Assembly (NCBI GenBank): GCA_029844215.1
Contig: CM056721.1
Coordinates: forward strand, 10,490,368 to 10,554,367
Source: Przewalskia tangutica
Lineage: Eukaryota; Streptophyta; Magnoliopsida; Solanales; Solanaceae
Length of the DNA: 64,000 nucleotides
Direction: 5' to 3'
In this document: one piece after another, positions 1 through 11,444 of the stretch
Numbering within the stretch: position 1 is the first letter of the stretch
How the letters are laid out: every line of letters begins with the position of its first letter
The notes under the pieces: model-generated
Database searches by the model: none
What the model was told of the DNA's origin: nothing
Seen by the model: only the letters and a program-made list of their open reading frames with translations
Position numbers and translations under genes: made by a program

Positions 1-307
1 ATTTTGAGTTTACACAAAGGAATAAATGTGCCTAAAGCTAAGGGAATTAATTAATGAACCACTGAAGCATTATCTGTTTATCTTTTAAATTATAGCTGTT
101 TGCTTGTAGACACATACATTTTGTGGATTTAAGACTATGTTGCATTGTTCGATTTCATGATAGTTGGTGAAGTAGCTTAATTGTCATAACCTTCTGGTTG
201 AAGGGATGTAGTGTTGGAAATGTGCTCCATTTCCATGATATGCATTTGAGCCATCTTTCCTGTTAGGTTTGGATCTTGTTGCAGACTTATAACTTGTATA
301 TTAGGAG
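1..307. other. Intergenic, no feature seen
   Basis: AT-rich DNA before the hairpin. No open frame with protein-like composition, no RNA gene and no recognised repeat was seen on either strand. Confidence 0.5.
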
Positions 308-458
308 ATAACAGAACATGCCTTTACGTATAAAGTTAATAGTCATGTGGGACTAGCGTTAATGAGACTAGTTGTATATATATATATACACACAACTAGT
401 CTCATTAACGCTAGTCCCACAAGACTATAACTTTATACGTAAAGGCATGTTCTGTTAT
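308..458. repeat. Near-perfect hairpin, foldback MITE-like
   Basis: The left arm (308-375) is repeated in inverse orientation as the right arm (about 392-458), around a short TA/CA loop. The arms end in ATAACAGAACATG and its complement. They differ by about one substitution and a one- to two-base gap over some 67 bp. A transcript would fold into one long stem, as in a young foldback MITE or a small-RNA precursor. No target duplication is clear because the right flank is a TA microsatellite. Confidence 0.75.
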
Positions 459-722
459 ATATATATATATATAATTGATACAAAAGAGTCCCGTTTCCTG
501 CCGGGTTATTATTTTTGCAGAAATTAATGGGCAGTTTTTGAATGTTTAATTAATAAGCCTGAGCTGGATGATACTTGTCTGCTTTAGGCGACTGTTTATA
601 AATAGCCTTTAGATCTTCCTTCGAGTTATTAGGCTAATTCTATATGCTCCTTCCTCCGTTCGAGTTAATATAGATGCTAAACTGAAAAATCTTTGTTTCA
701 ACCATTTTCAAACCGTGACCTG
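459..722. other. Intergenic, TA microsatellite then unremarkable DNA
   Basis: A (TA)n tract follows the hairpin directly, then about 240 bp without coding or repeat signal that I can identify. Confidence 0.4.
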
Positions 723-730
723 TTTGGTCT

Positions 731-1431
731 ATAGGGATGTCACCGGGGCGGATAAATGCGGGTATCACCCCACACCCGCTCTAGTTGGGTTGGGTATGGG
801 ATGGTTTTGGTGGGTGGTGGAATGGGTATGGGTATCAAAAAGTGCAACTTGTTTCCTTAGCCCAAAGTACAAATATGGTTTAAAAGTGAAAAAAAAGTAA
901 AATGCCATGAATCTTGGATACCATATTCATCTCTTTCTATTCTAGGTAAAATCTATCTTTATTTCTTCCTATTTTTTTCATTCTTTGTTAGGTCTTCACT
1001 TTTCAATTCTTATTAATTATTTTTCATTATTTTCAAATCCTACTTCAGTTCTTTGTATTATTGAACTTAATCTCGTCTCTCTTCTAAAGTTAAAGTATTT
1101 ATTCTAGTATTTATTTCATTTTTTTAATAATATGATGTTTTTTTTCAATTAAAGAGGAAATGAGACAAATTAAGGTGGTAATTAATTAGAGTGGAGTTGG
1201 TAAAATTAAATGCTAATTGCAGATATTTTGGGTTTGTTGTTTTGGTACGTAAATGCGGGTGCCCTGTATCCGCTCGTGTTGGGTCGGGTATGGGGATGGT
1301 TTGGTGGGTGGTGGGGTGTGTATGGGTGGAGGAATTACTACCCGTGGTGGGTGGTGAGCCGGGTATGAGAGTGGGTTTTAGGTGGCGGGTTCGGATATGG
1401 GGTAACCTTCCCCGCCCTGTTGACATCCCTA
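731..1431. mobile_element. Non-autonomous hAT (Ds-like) element
   Basis: The ends carry inverted repeats TAGGGATGTCA and TGACATCCCTA, followed inward by GGGGCGG-type sequence. This resembles the Ac/Ds start CAGGGATGAAA known for the hAT superfamily. The flanks TTTGGTCT (723-730) and TTTGGTCC (1432-1439) make an 8-bp target duplication with one mismatch, the length expected for hAT. Inside, a GC-rich segment at 749-830 recurs in direct orientation at 1249-1330 (shared GGTTTGGTGGGTGGTGG-type core). No transposase frame is present; open frames over these G-rich tracts have low-complexity composition and are not credible genes. Confidence 0.7.
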
Positions 1432-1439
1432 TTTGGTCC

Positions 1440-4400
1440 TTCAAAACCAGCTTGATCCTTGTGTAATGGGAACTGGGAAGGGGAGTTAGGATCCTAAATT
1501 ATCTACATTTGTTTTTAGTTTTTTTCTGACACGGACGTGTCTAGTATAAATTGTCATGTAGAAAGAGTAATAAATGTATTATGATGCTTCTATATTTGTA
1601 TAGTCAATCTTCATTGTTTCCAATACAAAGAATGATATATTTTTATACAAAGTATATAATGAATCCAGAAGTCATTGAATATAATGCTTGTGATAATAAT
1701 TCTGCTTTTGCGAGTAGGTGATGACAGTAATCTGGCCATTCGCTTACTCCTTGAACTCTACCTAAAACTTAGCATATGCCAGAATTTGAGATCTCACCAA
1801 GCATCTTAAACCCTCATTTCTACCTGTACTACCTACAAATCTATGCTTGTATGCCTACCCAAGCGAGATAGGGAGGTCAGAGCAGCGTTTGAGTGCAAAA
1901 CTATGAGATTGGAGGGGATTGCGGGGGATTCAATGTGGCATGGGAGTTCGAAAACTTGTATGGTGTTTGCCTATTAGCTTCGAAGGGTAAAATGTGGGTT
2001 GGTTTAGCTGTTAATGGCTTCGTCCAACAGATCTCGACTAGCCTGATTTGTCTTTTAGTGACACTTTTCAGAATAGGCTATATGAACGCTTTTAGTTCTT
2101 TCTTTACCAGCAAACCAGGTCTAAATTACTAATGCTTGAATTCATTCAATTTTCACTGACAATGTAGGCTGGTTAAATCCTAATGGAGGTTACTTGTAGC
2201 TCTTTTTCTTTTCTTCGGGAGTTTAACCATAGAATCCATCTAAATCCAATTACATCTAATTACTCCATTGCGAAGGTCAATCCAATTAAGTGTGTCAAGT
2301 CAAGAAAACAAATGGTTACAGCATTGGTTGAGAGCAGTAACAAACAGAGATCCCTAAAGCTTACAGCAAATAATTTGAAAACTATTTGAAAAAAGGTACG
2401 CCCAGTAAATCTAGATGGAACTGAAACTATAGTATCACCAGTTTAGCCTTTGGTGGCAACTTTGTTTCACGATGCTTGCTAATATCACTCTTTTAAGTCT
2501 CAACCTTGGCATCGTGACTGTCATTTGTGGGTTTTTGGTAGATGATCTTCTTAAGAGAGAGCCTCCTCCGATTTCTAGCAATCCCAAGGCAAGCTAAAAA
2601 TTACTGCTACACCCTGTAAAAGCAATTAACTTTGTCATCTTTAGACGTTTGTGAACAAAGCTGCACGCCCGGAGAGACGAACATCACCCATATACTTCTC
2701 AGGTAAGACACTGATCTATCTTATTCGCACTGTGAATCTAGACAACAAACGAAATGCCTTGATTAAAGAAAATGAAGAAAGAGTAGGCTTTCACGAGCTT
2801 CTAACATAAGGTCCAAACTTATCTGAGTAAAAGTGAACGTAACCCTACTTCCCCTCATAGCCTTACCACACATCCTTAGTTTAAGCTTCCTCAACTTAAT
2901 TAGAAGTATAGCTAGTGTGCTTGTTGGCATTACAAATAGAAGAATAATAGTACTGGTCTCCAATTGTGCTAGCTCGGATAACTGGGGAACACTCTGTAAA
3001 GGCATAGGTATATCAGGTCTAATCACTAATGTATGTAAAAGATGCTAGATTTGGAGCCTCAACCTCTAGACACTTAAACATTGTAGCAACGTAATATTTC
3101 CATGGACTTAAAACCTGGAAGTGGACCGGATAACTTTCAAATTCTGTAAACAATTAGAACCTGAAACAAAGACTTGTTCGCGACAACATTAAACATTTTA
3201 TATTTCAGTTAGTAAAAACTGATCCAACAAAATCAATTCAACATAAACCTCTAATTGCTCGATTGAGATGTTCATCACTGCAATGTACCCCACGATATAG
3301 ATCCCACATAAATACAAAAAAAATGTACTAAATTGTATTAATAGTTTAAAAGTAAAACTATTTCCTGCAACAAAATTTCCAGAAAAGGAAGAGAAAAAAG
3401 GATCAGTACCACCGATTGAATTGGAAACTCTTTATTTCTACATTGCCCGTCTTTGAACTTTTGATCATCCAAAAGCCGTGTCTTCTCAATGTTTTCATCA
3501 TCAGTCTTGGCTTGATACAATGGTGATTTCCACTTATCCTGGTTTTAAGTACTCCGTGAATATCAACAGCAATACTAGTCAGTGTAAACAAACAAAATAA
3601 TACTTTGTGAATATCAACAGCAACCAAGACTACCCATTAATTAAGTAGAACCGAATTAAAGTAATAACAATGATTTCTAGATATCTGCACTGTAAGAAAT
3701 TTATCTAACTAGTAAAACGTGGATTAAGACGAATATATGTACAAACATGTACTATACCATCTTATTATAATAAGTTTGGATTGCAAGACATTATTTAGTT
3801 CCATGATTCACCAGCAGTTAACCTGAGAAGAGTTAGTTAGACTCTCTTAATGTCAGTAGAAGCACTGGAGTTCCTTAACAAACAACAAAGGAATGGCCTG
3901 TTTTTCCCTTTCTTGGTTCAGTAAAGTTGGCTAGAGCAATATTAATTTGTTTCCTAGAGTAACCTCGTACCTTTATTAGTAGGAGATAACAGATATCCGA
4001 GGTACACACATGCAAACTAATGCGATTATGCGAACACCATTGTTGTCAAAAAGAAATTAAGATAGTGCATAAGGGCATCGCCACATTCCTTTCTCAATCT
4101 TATGTGTGAGAGAAGAGAAATAAAAAAGCCAAACAAGGAGAGGTTAAAAAAAACTCGTGTTAAGTAACATACAAAGTGAAATTTGGTGGTGGCTGCAGTG
4201 GCATCTCTGAGTGTTTCTGAAAGAAAATTTTTGCAGAGCTAGTTTGGCACTTTGACCCCCTCCTTAGTCCTAATTCTCATGGAAAGGGAGGTGGACAGAA
4301 TGCCAAAATGTCTCTACACTGTTACTGGAAAGAAACCCATAAAAAAAGAAAAGAGTACACTATTCAAGGCAGATCCATAAGTTCTTTATGCGAGGGCTTT

Positions 4401-5170
4401 ATTCATCTTGCAGTTGATTTTTTCAAGAAGTGATTGATTGACTTTGCGGGTTATATATAGCTATAGCAGAGGGTTCCAAAATTTGAAACTTATGTGATGT
4501 ACAACGACCTCAAGTTAACATTACAATAATCATTGAATTCAAAATAAAATATATATAAATATTTAATGAATATTCTAATATATAGAGAGTCTAGTCAAAT
4601 GCTACTGAGTTCATGTGAATTCATAATCAACGTTTTAGATTCGCCCCTACGACCTTAAGTTAACATTGTAATATAACTGGCTATAGGTTTGTTTTTTGCA
4701 CATACGAATTTGTGTGAATTTATTATACGTATACGTGTATAATATTTATGTATATTTTTTTAATATTTATATATAGTTCAAACCAAAAACAAAAAATCCA
4801 CTTAAATCTATAAAATCAACTCTAGATTCAACTCTGACTTTTTGTTGAAAGAAATTAAGAAAAGAAAGGAGAAAGTCGGTGCATGAGCGTGCATGGTGGT
4901 TGTACGACTTAGTGGAGGGTAAAAGGGAAAGTTAAGAAGTTAAAAAAGTGCTGTTTTCTTCTTCTTCTTTACCTCATTCCCACGTTAAACCAACTAGGAA
5001 AGTTTGAGAAGCTGCTAGCTCTTTGCATGTACTTTATAGACAGCGTTGCCCCTGCTTCTTATTTAAAGTGAAGCATAGATGATCGCACATGAATGGAAAG
5101 TGACTTTTGATTGTCCATGATGATCATTCTGATAGCTGTAACTATATGATTTGGTTTTTGACTTTTGCAG
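1440..5170. other. Intergenic, about 3.7 kb without a recognised gene
   Basis: Small frames of 60-90 codons at 1893-2132, 2183-2389, 2763-3026 and 3338-3627 have no recognisable motifs, no matching splice partners and no consistent codon pattern. Around 4480-4680 a stretch resembles dispersed Solanaceae repeats (segments reading like TAGATTCGCCCCTACGACCT). No RNA gene was found. Confidence 0.4.
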
Positions 5171-5220
5171 CAATAAAAAGGAGAGCGCAATATGGGCTGC
5201 CTTTGTCTCCCATTTACTAG
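5171..5220 (+). other. Possible small exon encoding an MGC-type N terminus
   Basis: A pyrimidine tract and acceptor (TGACTTTTGCAG) precede 5171. An ATG lies at 5192, and a donor AG|GTAATC follows 5220. The ten codons read MGCLCLPFTR-like, with Gly2 and Cys3 as in myristoylated or palmitoylated proteins. The copia insertion starts 48 bp downstream. Joining to an acceptor at 10246-10247 (ATCATCAG) gives a frame that stops at 10305, about 28 codons in all. This is inference only; the sites may be chance. Confidence 0.2.
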
Positions 5221-5267
5221 GTAATCACCATCGTCAACTCACCTCAATTAAACCCTTTTTAACATTT

Positions 5268-5493
5268 TGTAAGATGATTAATCTCCTTTCTCATTAATAT
5301 CAATATATATAGTGTACAATATTCATTTCATATACAAAAGAAATCCTAGTCCCATACAAGAGGAATCCTAATCTCATATACAAGAGGAATCCTAGTCTCA
5401 TATACAAGAGGAATCATAGTCTTATCATAATTATATTTACATAATATTCTAATTATGAGTAGAGATATTATTATACTACTATACACGTTTACA
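5268..5493 (-). repeat. 3' LTR of the copia element
   Basis: The plus strand starts TGTAAGATGATT and ends GTTTACA, giving TG...CA ends. It contains about three tandem copies of a roughly 24-bp unit with the core ACAAGAGGAATCCTAGTCTC. The right LTR carries the same array. The polypurine tract TTGAGGGGGTG (minus strand) adjoins the inner edge. Confidence 0.9.
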
Positions 5494-5990
5494 CACCCCC
5501 TCAATCGGAGCGGGAGGAGGCCGGACGCTGAGACTGGATCTGAAGTCAAGAAACAACTGTCTGGAAAGTCCTTTGGTAAATATATCTGCACACTGATATG
5601 ATGAGGGAACATGTAACACTCTGACATAGCCTAACGCAACTTTCTCACGAACGAAATGTATGTCCATCTCAACATGCTTGGTTCGCTAATGCTGAACCGG
5701 GTTGTGAGAAAGGTAGATTGCAGAGATGTTATCACAGTACACAATAGATGTCTGACGCAAAGGACACTGAAGTTCTAATAGTAAATTTCTGAGCCAACAA
5801 ATCTCAGCTACCACATTTGCAACGCCTCTGTACTCAACATCGACACTGGAACGAGATAAGGTGGCCTATCGCTTGGCAGACCACGAAATCAGGTTATCCC
5901 CTAAAAAAACACAAAAGTTGGAGGTGGAGCGTCGCGTGTCCGGACACCCTGCACAATCTGCATCCGTATACGAGAGCAACTTGTTTGGGG
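5479..5990 (-). pseudogene. copia RNase H, broken
   Basis: The C-terminal part has the typical copia ending with HVEMDIHFVREKV and CADIFTKGLSRQLF. Upstream, a YCDNISAIYLSHNP-like RNase H motif lies in the same orientation, separated by an in-frame stop near 5687. It sits just before the polypurine tract and 3' LTR, the normal place for RNase H. Confidence 0.75.
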
Positions 5991-6036
5991 CAGAGGGGTA
6001 AAGATGCAAACCATAATCAAGTGTGCCCTTAATGTA

Positions 6037-6741
6037 TCAGATGATACGCTTAAGAGTAGTGAAATGAGACTCCCCGGGGGCATGCATAAATATGGATACC
6101 TGCTGAACAACATAAACAATGTCTGGCCTTGTAAATGTGAGATACTGAAGTGCACCTGCAAGGCTCCTATACAGAGTAGGATCGGAGACTGGAGTACCAT
6201 CCATAGCACTGAGCTTAGATTTTGAATCAACTGGAGTAGGCATAACTTTGAAATTCATCATCTTAGCCTTGTACACAATCTCCTCTGCATACTTACGCTG
6301 ACATAAGAACATGTAGTTGACAGACCTGGTCACTGATATCCCTAAGAAATAACTCAGCTTGCCCAAATCAGTCATTGCAAATTCGGTCTTAAGCAAATAA
6401 ATAATCTTATTTTTCAACCTATCGGAGGAGGCAGTAAGAACAATATCATCCACGTACAGTAATAAGTAAGCAATGCTACTACCTCGATAAAAAATGAAGA
6501 GTGATGTATCACTTTTGCTGCATACAAACCCAATCTGTAAAATATACCTAGCAAAACGATCATACCACGCACGGGGGGACTGTTTCAGGCCATACAATGA
6601 CTTACGGAGACGGCACACATAGTGAGGGACTGCTGGATGGGTGAACCCAGACGGCTGATGCACGTAGTATGTTTCTCTCAGGTTCCCATGTAAAAATGCA
6701 TTCTTCACATCAAGTTGATGTATCGGCCAGTGTTTGCTCAT
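6037..6741 (-). pseudogene. copia reverse transcriptase
   Basis: A frame of 234 codons with the RVT_2 hallmarks of copia elements: QLDVKNAFLHGNL near the start, SLYGLKQSPRAWY in the middle and the catalytic YVDD motif in LLLYVDDIVLTAS. Further downstream comes DLGKLSYFLGI and the connection toward RNase H. This is the best preserved coding part of the element. The beginning of the domain lies in another frame upstream (about 6741-6960). Confidence 0.9.
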
Positions 6742-6976
6742 GACTATGCTCAGAACTGTACGAATGGTAGCCGGTTTGACAACCGGAATGAATGTCTCAC
6801 CACAATCAATGACCTCCTGCTAATTTGTGTCATTAGCCACAAGTCGTGCCTTATACCATCTCCACTGTCTATGAATTTGTGATGAAAACTCCCACGTGTG
6901 CTGCTTAGTCAAAACATTAAACTCCTCATATATTATCGCATTCCAATTAGAGTCCTGTTTGGCCAATTTGGAATTT

Positions 6977-7642
6977 TTAGAAAGTGGAGAGATGGTTTGG
7001 GCAGAAAGTTAAATTGGACTTTGGGTTTGAAGATCCTTTGTCTGGCACGAGTTTCCATATGGTGAGTGGGAACAGTGGGTCTCTGTGGTGGCTGAGTGAT
7101 GGGATCCGATACAGAGGGTGAGGTCGGATAAGGGGAGAGTGGAGTAACTGTCGTTGAAGGAGTCGCGGCGCTTCATCGTTGGGTCGCGGCGATGACGACG
7201 GGACATAAACATCTTTGTTACTGGAAGAATAGCGTCGCGGCGCCTCCATGATGGGTCGCGGCGCTGATGATATTGATGACTGTATTTGACTGAGAATGAT
7301 GGCAGGCTCGTCAAGAAAGGCGTAATCCGATTTTTGAAATTTTGGAAGATTCGAAAACGGGAATGTGATCTCGTCGAATGTGACGTGACAAGAGACATAG
7401 ATTTGACGGGTGGACAAGTCATAACATACATAGCTCCTATGGTTCGGCGGAAAGCCTAGGTAGACACATGGAGTGGACTGGAGGGCTAGTTTCTGAGGAG
7501 CAGTAGAGGCAAGGTTAGGATAGCATAGACAGCCGAATATCCGTAGATGATCATAAAAGGGGACTCTATGATAGAAGATTTCGGCAGGAGTCATATTGTG
7601 AAGGGTGCTAGTTATGAGAATATTTAGTATGTATTCTAACAT
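6977..7642 (-). pseudogene. copia integrase C-terminal region
   Basis: The frame carries MTPAEIFYHRVPFYDHLRIFGCLCY-like sequence, the usual region after the copia integrase core, followed by YLGFPPNHRSYVCYD and YVSCHVTFDE. A proline- and serine-rich linker toward RT follows and contains several copies of a GTCGCGGCG-type motif (plus-strand reading). Confidence 0.8.
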
Positions 7643-7657
7643 TTTTGCAGCATATAC

Positions 7658-7960
7658 CTAGAAGGACGGAGGGAGGGAGACAAGAATCAATAGAGTGCGA
7701 ATCATATTGTTAATGATGCAGATGATTCTTTCAGTTTTACCGTTTTGTGGGGAGGTGGGGGGGTAGGAGAAGCGAAAGATCATGCCATTATTAGTACAAA
7801 AATGGTGGAACATAGAGTTGTTGAATTCACGACCATTATCGCACTGAAAATATTTTATACCTTTTTCAAATTGTGTTTGAATGAATGTTCGAAACTCAAG
7901 AAATTTGGCAAACACTTTCGATTTAAATTTGAGAGGACATAACCAAACATAGTGGCAAAA
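7658..7960 (-). pseudogene. copia integrase catalytic core fragment
   Basis: The frame shows FQCDNGREFNN followed by SPQNGKTERI, which carry the second Asp and the Glu of the DDE motif of rve integrases. It continues into the next segment only with a frame change near 7650. Orientation and order fit the surrounding element. Confidence 0.8.
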
Positions 7961-8017
7961 ATCATCTAGTAAGACAATATAATATTTATGACCGAGAGAA
8001 CTAGCAATAGGTGATGT

Positions 8018-8332
8018 TCATAAATCGGCATGTATAATATCAAATGGTGCAAATGTAATACTAGTAGATGATTTAAATGGAAGACGAGTATGTTTGTCTA
8101 AAGAACAAGAAACACATTTTTGGGCAAGCTTCCCTTTATTACTAGTAATGAAATTATTACCTCTAAGAAAATTAAAAATAGGAGCTCCGGGATGTCCAAG
8201 CCTATTATGCCATTTTGATGACGAAATAGCCACTAGAGAGACGGGAGAGCAAGATCCGGCAGCGGAGGTGGAAGGGAATGTATAGATATCCCCCGTGCTA
8301 TTACATCTCGTAAGAGGTGTCCCCGTATACAA
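8018..8332 (-). pseudogene. copia GAG-pre-integrase zinc-binding domain
   Basis: The frame contains WHNRLGHPG and QKCVSCSLDKHTRLPF, matching the HHCC zinc-binding region before the copia integrase core. It ends at a stop close to the integrase start. Confidence 0.8.
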
Positions 8333-8406
8333 ATTCTTTACGGTGAAACCAAAAGGGTCAAAGTCAACAGAGACAGAGTTATTACGAATAAATTTGCGAA
8401 CATAAA

Positions 8407-8610
8407 TTAGGTTCTTAATGATGTGTGGGCATATAGGACATTTTTAAGGGAGAAGGGTAGATGAGGAGGTGGTGTGTAAGATGTACCATAGCCCTGTATT
8501 GGAATGCGGCGGTCATTGTCAACGATAATAAATTGAGGATGCTTTAAACTAAACATTTTAGGAATGTTACCTGCAGACCGGGTGAGGTGAGATGTGACAC
8601 CGGAGTCCAT
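8407..8610 (-). pseudogene. copia protease fragment
   Basis: The frame begins MDSGVTSHLT, a variant of the DSGA-T-SH active-site motif of copia proteases, with V in place of A. It then runs through a short beta-rich stretch with an IPIQGYGT-like segment typical of these proteases. Confidence 0.7.
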
Positions 8611-9004
8611 GATTCAAATGTTGCCCGGTTATTCTGAGTTGAGGCCGCTGAAGGCCCGCGTAAGTCGGATGGGGCCCGTCTGGCGAAGCTTTGGGCATCC
8701 TTGAATGAAGTGGTCTTGCTGCGGGTACTGGGCTTGCCGAGGTTCTGGAGCTGGGCCCAACAACCCTTGTTGAGAATCGGTTGAAGGCGTTAGTGCTGGA
8801 AAGAAGCGCGCCGCGTATATGCTGAGGCGTCGCGGCGCATCGGTATTGTTGTAGCGTCGCGGCCCAATTATTATGCGGACCTTCCTGTTGTTGCTGGTTC
8901 TGCTGACCGCGACCCTTGCCACGGCCACGACCTCCTCTGCCGCCGCAGCCCTGACGCGTTTAAGAGTTTTCCGGCGACGTCGGCTTGGGGATGTGTATTG
9001 ACAG

Positions 9005-9529
9005 CTAATGCCTGCTGATTGGGCTTATCTTGCTTAGCACGATGTGTTTAAACAACTGTGAGTGAGCTTTGTTAAAACAGGGTAACGGATCCGTCTGTGG
9101 AATCTTGGTGGCCAAAGTATCATATTCGCCTTTAGGAAGGCCTGCATTCATTTGTAACACCATTTTAGTTTCAGAGAGAGGCGTGCTGACGTTGGAGAGT
9201 TGATCCGCCACAAGTTTTAGTTGCTTGCAGTACTCAGTCATGTTGGAGAAGTTTTCAAGACGTATTTTGTTAAACTGTTCCTCCAAATACACATCACGAG
9301 TGTGCTTGTTGTCCTGAAAAATTTCCTCCAAACGAATCCACAATTCACTGGCAGTGGCGCCAGATTTTATGATAGTCAGGAGAAGATCCTTAGAGATACT
9401 ATCATATATCCACTGTTTGACGGCAGCGTCGAGACGATGCCATGTAGAATCATCAACCTCCGGGGGGCGAGAAATAGTGTTATCGATATGATCAAGCACG
9501 TTATAGACACATGCATGAATGCGAAACAA
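9005..9529 (-). pseudogene. copia gag (UBN2-type) fragment
   Basis: A frame of 174 codons typical of copia gag: W..LD..VKQWI..SIS.DLL near the start, then a LW..LE..F.D.K..R..YLEEQF segment and a MTEYCKQLKLVADQL stretch. It lies about 300 bp inside the 5' LTR. The RNA-binding tail downstream (about 8629-8928) is in another frame and interrupted. Confidence 0.85.
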
Positions 9530-9820
9530 TTCAACTTAAGGAGAATACTGACTGTTTTCTTAATCAAGAAGAATGGGAATGCAGTTCTTGATATTGGTAA
9601 CTGTTAGGGCTGGGTGAAAGGATGATTTTGACGTGGTGGTGGGAGGTGTGGAATCAGATGCGTCGGAAAGTGCGGAAGAGTCAAGATTATCCATCTAGAG
9701 AAGAGAGAAATAGAGAAAAAAACCAAGAATTTTGGGAGGGAAGGGGAGGCGCCGCAGCTGAGATGCTCGAGGGAGGGGGCGGCGGCTGCTCAAAAGAAAA
9801 TTCTAGGGTTTTTGGTTTAG

Positions 9821-9833
9821 GCTCTTGATACCA
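9821..9833 (-). other. Primer binding site, initiator tRNA-Met type
   Basis: On the minus strand TGGTATCAAGAGC directly follows the LTR. It matches the usual plant copia primer site complementary to the 3' end of initiator tRNA-Met. Confidence 0.8.
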
Positions 9834-10050
9834 TGTAAGATGATATTAATCTCCCTTGAAGAGTCTTTCTCATTAATATCAATATATATAGTGTACAATA
9901 TTCATCTCATATACAAGAGGAATCCTAGTCCCATATACAAGAGGAATCCTAGTCTCATATACAAGAGGAATCCTAGTTTTATCATAATTATATTTACACA
10001 ATATTCTATTTATGGATAGAAATATTATTATACTACTATACATGTTTAGA
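9834..10050 (-). repeat. 5' LTR of the copia element
   Basis: Similar to the left LTR with small indels, and containing the same tandem GAGGAATCCTAGTCTC units. Its inner edge is followed on the minus strand by the primer binding site TGGTATCAAGAGC. The outer end reads TTTAGA where the other LTR has TTTACA, so the terminal CA has mutated. Confidence 0.9.
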
Positions 10051-10064
10051 CATTTCAATCCCCC

Positions 10065-10240
10065 AACCCTACAGGCGAAGCTAGGGACGCAGAGTTTGTC
10101 CGAACCCTTTCACTGAAAAATTAAACTATACATATAAGATTAAAATATTTTTTAATTTTGTATATCGATTTCATTATATTTTAAATTACCTTAGTTAAAA
10201 ACTCTAACTTTGCTACTACTTCTGCAACCATCCTCATATA
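10065..10240. repeat. Dispersed Solanaceae repeat fragment
   Basis: The stretch reading GGCGAAGCTAGGGACGCAG, then CCGAACCC and TTTCACTGAAAAATTAAACT, looks like a common interspersed repeat of Solanaceae DNA that I remember in outline but cannot name. No termini were found. Confidence 0.3.
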
Positions 10241-10376
10241 TCATCAGCTTTTTGATGCGTGACTTGTTAAGGGGATTTTATAAATCCATTTCATTTAATT
10301 TTTAAGTGGGATAAAGAGACACAGATCTTATGTGTGTTGCAATGATAATTGGGGACATAAAGACCGATGAAACAAA

Positions 10377-10490
10377 TTGTTTTTTATGTTGCCATTTGGG
10401 GTTTTACTTTTGTATATAATTCAAGTTTATTTGTTTTTTTATGTTGCCATTTGGGGTTTTACTTTTGTATATAATTCAAGTTTATTTGAG
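10377..10490. repeat. Tandem duplication, 55-bp unit, two copies
   Basis: The segment beginning ATGTTGCCATTTGGGG recurs at 10386 and 10441, a period of 55 bp with practically no difference. It looks recent. Confidence 0.9.
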
Positions 10491-10938
10491 TTGTGTTACA
10501 TGTTATCAGCTGTAAAATTATACTCATGCTAAAATAATATTGATAAGAAAGAAAGTTATCTCAAGTATATATTCATAAATCTTGATAAGATTGCAGGGTA
10601 GTCTCAAATATTTTGGGGGTTCTGTTCTAATTTGTAAAAGTGGATCCTTAATTGGGCTAAGACCTGCGAATTATGGATATTTACAGTAAATTATGGCTAA
10701 TACTACATAATAAAAAATAAAAAAAAGACCCTAAATTTTTTCGTTTTTCAGGGAGCCCTATCGATAGCACACATCGCATGATCCAAGACGGTCCTGATAA
10801 AATGTAAAGTAGTATGTCCCGACTCTAATATATGCACGCCTACAGTGTGTACATCTTAACAAAAGTTGAACATTTTGATAGTGTGAATTTTGACTAACAT
10901 GATTGATCCATTGAATTCACATGCAATATTTCAAAATT

Positions 10939-11011
10939 TTCGTTATCGTCCAGCGGTTAGGATATCTGGCTTTCACCCAGGATATCCGGGTTCGATTCCT
11001 TGTAAACGGAA
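10939..11011 (+). pseudogene. tRNA-Glu(UUC), degenerate copy
   Basis: The D arm, the anticodon arm CTGGCTTTCACCCAG with TTC anticodon and the TTCGATT loop are intact. The T stem is mismatched (CCGGG against CCTTG). The 3' acceptor strand has an extra A (GTAAACGGA), and the first stem base pair is altered. A T7 run follows about 10 bp downstream. Probably an inactive copy of the gene at 13135. Confidence 0.7.
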
Positions 11012-11444
11012 TTTAATCTTTTTTTAAAGGTGTCAAAAATGAGGATGTTGCGATGGAGCATATAATATAGAAATGAAGAGGAGTATTATTTTTGTAGTTT
11101 CTTGTTCTTTAATTTCTGTTATTATTTGTTGTGGTAGTTATGTTATTGTTTCTTTTTTGATCTGTTATTATTTGTGGTTTCTTTAGTTCTATTTTTTTTT
11201 TCCTGACTGCTTTGGTTTGCTTTTCTTTACGCCGACAGTCTATCGGAAATAACCTCTCTACCTCCTAAGGTAGGGATAAGATTTATGTACACTCTACCCC
11301 ATAGATCACATTTATAAGATTACACTAGATATATTGTTGTTTCCGGACTCAAATATATTCTGAATACTTCTTCAAACAAGGAGAAAATGAAAGAGAGAGA
11401 AAACAGATTTGAGTTTCACCTAAATGTTTCTCTTCTCTTGTTTC

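Larger units (their letters stand above)
5268..10050 (-). mobile_element. Complete but decayed Ty1/copia retrotransposon, Ale/Retrofit-like
   Basis: A full-length copia element of 4.78 kb in minus orientation. Its LTRs (5268-5493 and 9834-10050) are about 220 bp. It has a tRNA-iMet type primer site next to the right LTR and a G-rich polypurine tract next to the left LTR. The target duplication CATTT is identical at 5263-5267 and 10051-10055. Order on the minus strand is gag, protease, integrase, reverse transcriptase, RNase H, the copia order. The size, short LTRs and RT sequence suggest the Ale/Retrofit lineage (inference). Several stops and frameshifts make it non-functional. Confidence 0.92.

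Noticed and set aside
715..1466. Open frames rich in Trp, Val and Gly over G-rich DNA on both strands
   Set aside because: They lie inside the hAT-like element, have low-complexity composition and arise from repeated GGTGGGT words.
9221..9607. Plus-strand frame of 128 codons
   Set aside because: Antisense to the copia gag.
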